Positions 58,841 through 64,000 of a stretch of 64,000 nucleotides of DNA are shown piece by piece. Each line of letters starts with the position of its first letter. The first letter of the stretch is position 1. This DNA is from Hyperoodon ampullatus (Eukaryota; Chordata; Mammalia; Artiodactyla; Ziphiidae). The notes under the pieces were generated by a model. That model did not search any database. It was not told the origin of the DNA and saw only the letters and a program-made list of their open reading frames with translations. A program made the translations under genes and the position numbers. The stretch spans positions 53,658,516-53,722,515 of the forward strand of contig OX457068.1 of the NCBI GenBank assembly GCA_949752795.1, written 5' to 3'.

Positions 58841-60365
58841 CTCTGCAGATGTTCTTGTAAACACATGTTGAGTTAAATTAAATTAGATCTGGGGATTTCA
58901 AAATTGTATCTGCTATACAAATACCTTGTGAGGTTATTTTAAATCCTTCATATCCAGAGGAAAATAGGTAAATTCTATAGATTCCTCTACTGAGAGTAAA
59001 TCTTCACGAGTTTTGTCATAAACAAGTCATTAGTATGGACCTCATAGAATGTAAATTTCTTATGATAAAACTTTTTAAGTGGCTCAGATAAAGACATAGA
59101 AAACTTTGTGCTTAAAGAACTTAATCCTCAAAGAAAATGGGTTTGAGGCAGAGTTATAGTGTAAACAGGTTTGAAAATAGAGATGGAAGGCTAATTAGTC
59201 TTTACTGAGGTTCAGCTCTAAGGCCTGCATTAACTACATGTTTGCTACTTATTCATTGGAAAAAATATGTAAGGCCTCTGCTAGAGAACTATGAGTTTGC
59301 ATACCTGAAAAATATTCCTTAATAAGGCTTCATATCTTTTTAACATAGTCATTAATTCAGACTGAGGAAAATTCTTTTCAAAACAACTCATTTGCATTAT
59401 TGTGACAGTATTTTGTTTTATTCCTGTTGAGACATTATTATTCAAAGTTTTTATGGATATTCATAATAGTACAATGTTGATACTAGCTTTTAAACTACTT
59501 TATTTAGAAAAAAAGTGAAGACAAAAAGACTAAAAACCACTCTATTGATTTAAGATTCCATTCCAGTCATGGTACAGTCCGTTAAGTCATGAAAAGCTTC
59601 TCAGGGATTATATCTTTCTATATTTTGGGTTAATTATAGCTAACCCATGGGAGAGTCACATTTTAGGTTAAGGACAGATTTTGGTCTGGTTGGTACAACT
59701 GCATTAAAAAGTCCAGAATCCTTTAAGTACCACATTTATCACATTTCATGAAGACTTAGAGCTCAACCATTAAATGAGCATTTAGATTTGAGGAGTCTTT
59801 TTGCAATTGTAAAAAGCCATACTTTATGATCCCCTTTACAATCCTGAAGACTAATTTGACATTTGAATTTGCTTTTAGAGGATGTTTTTGAAAAAAAACC
59901 TCAAAAATCATGGTTAGGACTCAGACAAATGGGGATTTGTACCCTGACTCCTCTACTTACCAACATTATTTCTTTGGGAATATTATTATTAAAATAAAAT
60001 CTACCAAATTCAATTTCCTAACAGGAACTTAAAATGGGAGTGATTGCTTTTCTGATCTGGTTTGGGAAGTGGTAGGAACAAAAGATAATGATTATTTGTA
60101 AAAGAGAAATCAATAGTCATTTAATGAGGGCCTGCATGATTCTTCTATTAGTAGAATAAAAAGTGTATCCATGCATGGGATTTTTGATATCTATTTTGGT
60201 TGTCTAAATGTCTTTTTTCTCAACTCCAAGGTTTCATCTGGGTTAAAAACTGTTGAATGGAAGAACAATGATTTTGCATTTATTCCATATTATCATCTTC
60301 TTTTGTGTTCAGTTAGGGATGCAGAGATTGAGAGCAAAAGTTTAGAGTCAGCCAGAGATGCTTTC
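58841..60365. other. Unrecognised intergenic sequence
   Basis: AT-rich; no gene or repeat assigned. Confidence 0.45.
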
Positions 60366-60369
60366 AACC

Positions 60370-60570
60370 TTACCATAGTCAGCTACTAGTTGTTCAACCT
60401 TGAAATTCTTGGCAACCTCTGTAAGCCTGAGGTTATTCACATTAAACCTAGGGACAATAGATATACCTACTTCATAGGGCTGTTATCACTATGAAGTGAT
60501 GCTGCAATGCACTTAGCATACTACATTACATACAATAACAATAGGTGTTTAATTAATACTAGCTATTCTT
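60370..60570 (+). repeat. MIR SINE
   Basis: Consensus orientation: 'cctctgtaagcctgaggtta', then 'acctacttcatagggctgtt' and 'cacttagcatactac', ending 'taatactagctatt'. Good block-by-block match. Confidence 0.8.
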
Positions 60571-61103
60571 TCCATATTATTACTAAGGACAACTCAAACA
60601 AATAACACTTGGCACACTGCAGACACTCAAAAAGAATTTGTACAGTGAGGCACTCACCTCTACTCTGAAAAGACCCGAGTAGGAATCCATGGTAGATGGA
60701 GAAAAGCCACCAAGAAAGGCTGCCACCTGCCTGGGGCTGTGACAATGAGCGGTCTCCAGGAGGAATCATGACTTGTCTTCTTTTGGGAGTTTCAGAGCCC
60801 TGTGAGAGCTTTATGATGTGAGCTGAGGGGGCTTTAGGGGATGCACTCAGGGAATTTGAGCCTCACCAAAGAAACAGATACATTGAAGAGAACACAGTTC
60901 TTCGTGTCCAGGAATGAGGTCTGGTGCTGAAGAAACAACTACAGAGGGAAGCCTGGGACATCTTTAGGGTGAACCAAGTAAACACCAATCCCAATTCCAC
61001 TGCAGCTTCTAGAACCTTGAGAGGATCAAATATAATTCAAAGAGGAGTGTCACAGGTCAGCAATTCTAGGTCAAGTGAGACTTTTAGACTAGAACAAAAA
61101 TAT
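60571..61103. other. Unrecognised intergenic sequence
   Basis: No feature supported. Confidence 0.45.
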
Positions 61104-61130
61104 TGTGTGTGTGTGTGTGTGTGTGTGTGT
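61104..61130. repeat. (GT)n microsatellite
   Basis: About 13 uninterrupted GT units. Confidence 0.95.
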
Positions 61131-61149
61131 AGGTATATTATATTTATTT

Positions 61150-61440
61150 GCCAATGTCTTGCTCAAACCTTTCTTCCTCCATGAGTTCCCAATAGATTAT
61201 TCTTATGCCTGACCCACAAATCCCTGTAGCCCTGATTGTCTATCGGCAATCTGACCCATCTCTAGGAGATCTCAGCAGAGTTGTTGTTTTTAAATCTATA
61301 CTCTTTACTCACCTAGATGGTAAATTCCTGGAGGACACCATCTGCTATCTTTTCTTCGTGTGTCCCCTAACTGCAGCCAAGCCCAATTGAGCACCAACAC
61401 TTAGCAGGGTGATAGATCCTTAGTATGCACTCATTTCAGA
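61150..61440 (+). mobile_element. L2 LINE 3'-end fragment
   Basis: Pattern of an L2 3' end: 'tcttcctccatgagttccca', then 'agatggtaaattcctggagg', and 'cacttagcagggtgatagat' followed by 'ccttagtatgcactcatttc'. Decayed. Confidence 0.6.
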
Positions 61441-62790
61441 AAATAGAAAAAGTGCTTCAAACAAGTAAACAAACCCCAAAAAGGAAATCTTGCAAAGTAT
61501 GTGCTAAACCATTGATGGTGTTTTCTTCTCCTTGAAGGTAAAGCTAACTTGGGGAGTTGCGGGGGAAGGTGTCCCATCTGGTTCTGTGACATTTTTCTGG
61601 AAATACCATCAAAATGAAAGTGAGAAATATGCTACGAACTGAACAGTCATGATCCCCTCTCGCATCCGAAAGGAAGATTTAGAGAGTAATGAGCATAAAT
61701 CAAGGCTGGGCTTGTCCTGCCCGCATTGAGGTGAAACAGGTTTTCCTTTAAAAAACATCTGCCATAAGGGGATTTAAATCGGGTACTCCTGCTTTTAGAA
61801 AATCTCTATTTCCTTACAGGATGTCGACTTTGATCACTAATCCCTTGAAAATATCTTCAAGAGCTACTCCAATTGGCAGAAGTATCCAAGAGTGGGCGTG
61901 GGCAGGTGTCGGGAAAGAAGTGGGGGAGAAAAAAATCCTCTTTTCCACACTGATGCGTTATTTTAAAATAAAAAGACAACTCCTAGAGGCTCTTGGCTCT
62001 AACGATCCCCTCTCTGATTTTCCCAACAGTGCGGTTCAGGGACACCTTCAGAAAATGTTCTTTGGCAGGTCAGCACTTCCCACCTGCCCTCTCCCTGGCC
62101 AATGGCTTTAAAGTTCATTTGTCAATACTGAATTTTATTTGCTGCATCCCAGCTTAGAGAGGGAAGCACAGCGTGTTGCATTTTCCTTGCTTCTCAAACT
62201 GGAGTTCCTGCTTCTCCTCAGCTTTGTATTGTCAGCAAAACGTAATGCGTTTACAATTGGTCTCTTGATCAGAGGTAATTACCTGCAGGAGAAATAGCAA
62301 GGCTGAGAACCTAACAAGAGAAGCCTTGTGTCATCGTATGGTGGGCCGCTGTCCTGAAAGTGTATCAGACTTGTCAAATTGGTTCAAATTAAATTGACAC
62401 GCTGTTCTTCCAGTCATCACCGTGTTATTATACATCTTGGGGCCCTTTGGGGCAGTAAATGCCTTCAGAGTTAAAAAGGAATGTGAAAAGGACACTCAAA
62501 GGAGCCAACGACAAGGACAATGAGGGTCTCCGGGAGGACCCGTTAAAACAGGCTCCGAGGAGATGAAGGCAATGTTAGGACAAAAGCTCAGTTTGTGTCT
62601 TCTCTCAGAAATTTCCAGTTCCATGCCATTGTGACAGGGGTGTCCCCAGGCCTTAGCCATGAGGTCTTGGAGCCATTTTTTTTTGTGCCTCCGCTCCATT
62701 TATTTATTTATTGTAACATTTATGAGCTCCATCCAAGGACACTGCTGAGTCTCACAGTGTCAGCTCCAGCCTGAAGGGAGACAGGGGTAT
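61441..62790. other. Repeat-poor block, candidate conserved element/exon
   Basis: No repeats recognised. It holds an exon-like interval at 61820-62068 and a TAAT-rich, CpG-retaining block at 62100-62500 with the perfect palindrome AGGTAATTACCT (62273-62284). Function unknown. Confidence 0.3.
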
Positions 62791-62794
62791 TCTA

Positions 62795-63000
62795 ATCCCA
62801 ACATTTCCCTGATGAGCCTGGTGACCTTGGCCAAGTCATTTAATCTCAACACACTGGGCCGCCATTTATAAGTGAGCAGGGGAGTGAATAAGGCCTGGAT
62901 CACCTCAACAGGGTGTCAGGAGGAATAACTAATTAATGATTGTAAAGCACTTTGAAAACAGAGAGTGCTGTACAAAATGCTTAATATTAATAATAAAATG
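62795..63000 (+). repeat. MIR SINE
   Basis: Consensus orientation: 'gtgaccttggccaagtcatt' with 'taatctcaacacactgggcc', then 'attgtaaagcactttgaaaa' and 'gtgctgtacaaaatgcttaa'. Good match to a MIR variant. Confidence 0.75.
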
Positions 63001-64000
63001 CATTCACTGCGAGCCTCTAGGCGTATATACAGAAATAATGACAGCAATTAAAGTAACACACTAACAAAACTCATTAACCCCCAAAACTCCTTCTGCCTGT
63101 ACTTGGCTGTTGTGGCTTTCCCAAGTCTGCCAGGTGGTGCCAGGAGGAAGGCTGCCATGGAGAGCATGGCATTAGGCTCTCCTGCACTTTCTGGGCAGGT
63201 TAACAAGTCACTTGTTCTGAGAGCCAACAGCCTTGAAGCCCCAACTCCATTCAGCCTTTCCTGCCCATTTCTCCTATGTGGATCATTTTCTTCTCTCCAT
63301 GTTCTAGACCTCACTGTCTATACTGTTCTGTACTCTAGCTGGTACTTCTCTCTTCTGTGTGCTTTTTCCATGTGTATGTGACTTTTCTCTACCTAATCTG
63401 TAAGCTGCTTGAAGGCAGGGTTTCCCTTGTATTATTACCTTGTAATTACTAAAGGAGGACAGTGCGAAGAGTGCGCCCATATGTGGTCCACCAACAAGTG
63501 GGAAGACGCTTTGCCCTCCCAAGTGATTGATTAGATGAAGGTGGTAGGGTGTTGTTTGAAATCAGCCACACACACACTGGTTATCTTGCACCTGGCAAGC
63601 TGGCAATTATGGCTAAGAAGCTCCTGAGGCCTGGCGTGGAGGAAAAGTTATGACCTTTGGGGAAGGAATGAAAGAGGGAAGAAAGGGCTTTGACTCAGTT
63701 GTTCAGAAAACCTTCAGCTTTGAAATGGGGGAATAATGAAAGCCAAGATTGAGAAAGTATCTTCAGGAAAAGAGAGAAGGAATGATTATGATGTGCCTTG
63801 AGCAAGCAGAAGACAAAGGGTCACCTTGAAGTGGGTAACAGCTAACGCGGGACGGAGGGTGCGAGGAACACATATGGCCAAGGACCTCATCATGTTGAGG
63901 GAGGACATTGAGGACTGTGTGAAGACAGGCTTGGTACCTTGTAAAACAATTTATCTTTCTTTTTTCTCTTTGTAAGAATGAATAGCTAATGTGCACAAAT
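63001..64000. other. Unique sequence with a weak L2-like block
   Basis: 63290-63440 has an L2-type 'ctgtaagctgcttgaaggca' block followed by 'gggtttcccttgtattatta'. The rest is unrecognised. No gene supported up to the window edge. Confidence 0.4.

Noticed and set aside
51690..58850. Target-site duplication for L1-D
   Set aside because: Only tgcag is shared by the flanks, which is too short and not at the exact ends.

Overview
This is a mammalian, gene-poor, L1-rich intergenic window. No host protein-coding gene could be supported on either strand. A tRNA-derived SINE at 18496-18700 begins GGCTTCCCTGGTGGCGCAG and keeps a tRNA-like head. With the style of the L1 3' ends, it points to Cetartiodactyla, most likely a cetacean (CHR-type SINE). 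No primate Alu or rodent B1/B2 was seen. The species call is an inference from repeat families recognised by eye.

Four full-length or near full-length L1 elements, all on the minus strand, make up roughly half of the window. L1-A (12586-20076) is old and broken, carries a nested SINE and has an 11-bp target-site duplication. L1-B (23064-29674) is young, has a perfect 14-bp target-site duplication, and has intact ORF1 (297 aa) and ORF2 (1272 aa). L1-C (36879-44500) is young but inactivated, with a hugely expanded purine tract in its 5'UTR and no visible target-site duplication. L1-D (51701-58840) is old and broken. Two 5'-truncated L1 pieces lie just left of L1-C, and smaller L1 3' ends and ancient L1M/HAL1-like pieces are scattered between.

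Other repeats include an ERV-L-like LTR (22016-22925). Its putative internal sequence was split by L1-B, and a decayed nucleocapsid-like zinc knuckle lies at about 33.35 kb. There are also a MaLR/MLT1-like LTR (45165-45512), a hAT-Charlie-type MITE with likely 8-bp TSD (3468-3686), a MER5A-like MITE (47170-47362), several MIR and L2 fossils, and microsatellites. The rest (about 1-9 kb, 46-51 kb and 59-64 kb) is unique or unrecognisably old. Two stretches there, 49255-49500 and 61800-62500, look like conserved non-coding or exon-like sequence.

The most interesting signal concerns L1-B. Its 5'UTR lacks exactly the simple-repeat segment present in A, C and D, and the junction matches GT-AG splicing of the L1 RNA, with the pyrimidine-rich tract (sense strand) just upstream of the acceptor. 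L1-B may therefore be a spliced integrated retrotransposed element that still has both ORFs intact. L1-C adds a second set of oddities: a palindromic 21-bp (one-heptad) insertion in ORF1, insertion without a TSD at the broken end of an older L1, and two 1-nt deletions next to the reverse-transcriptase active site.
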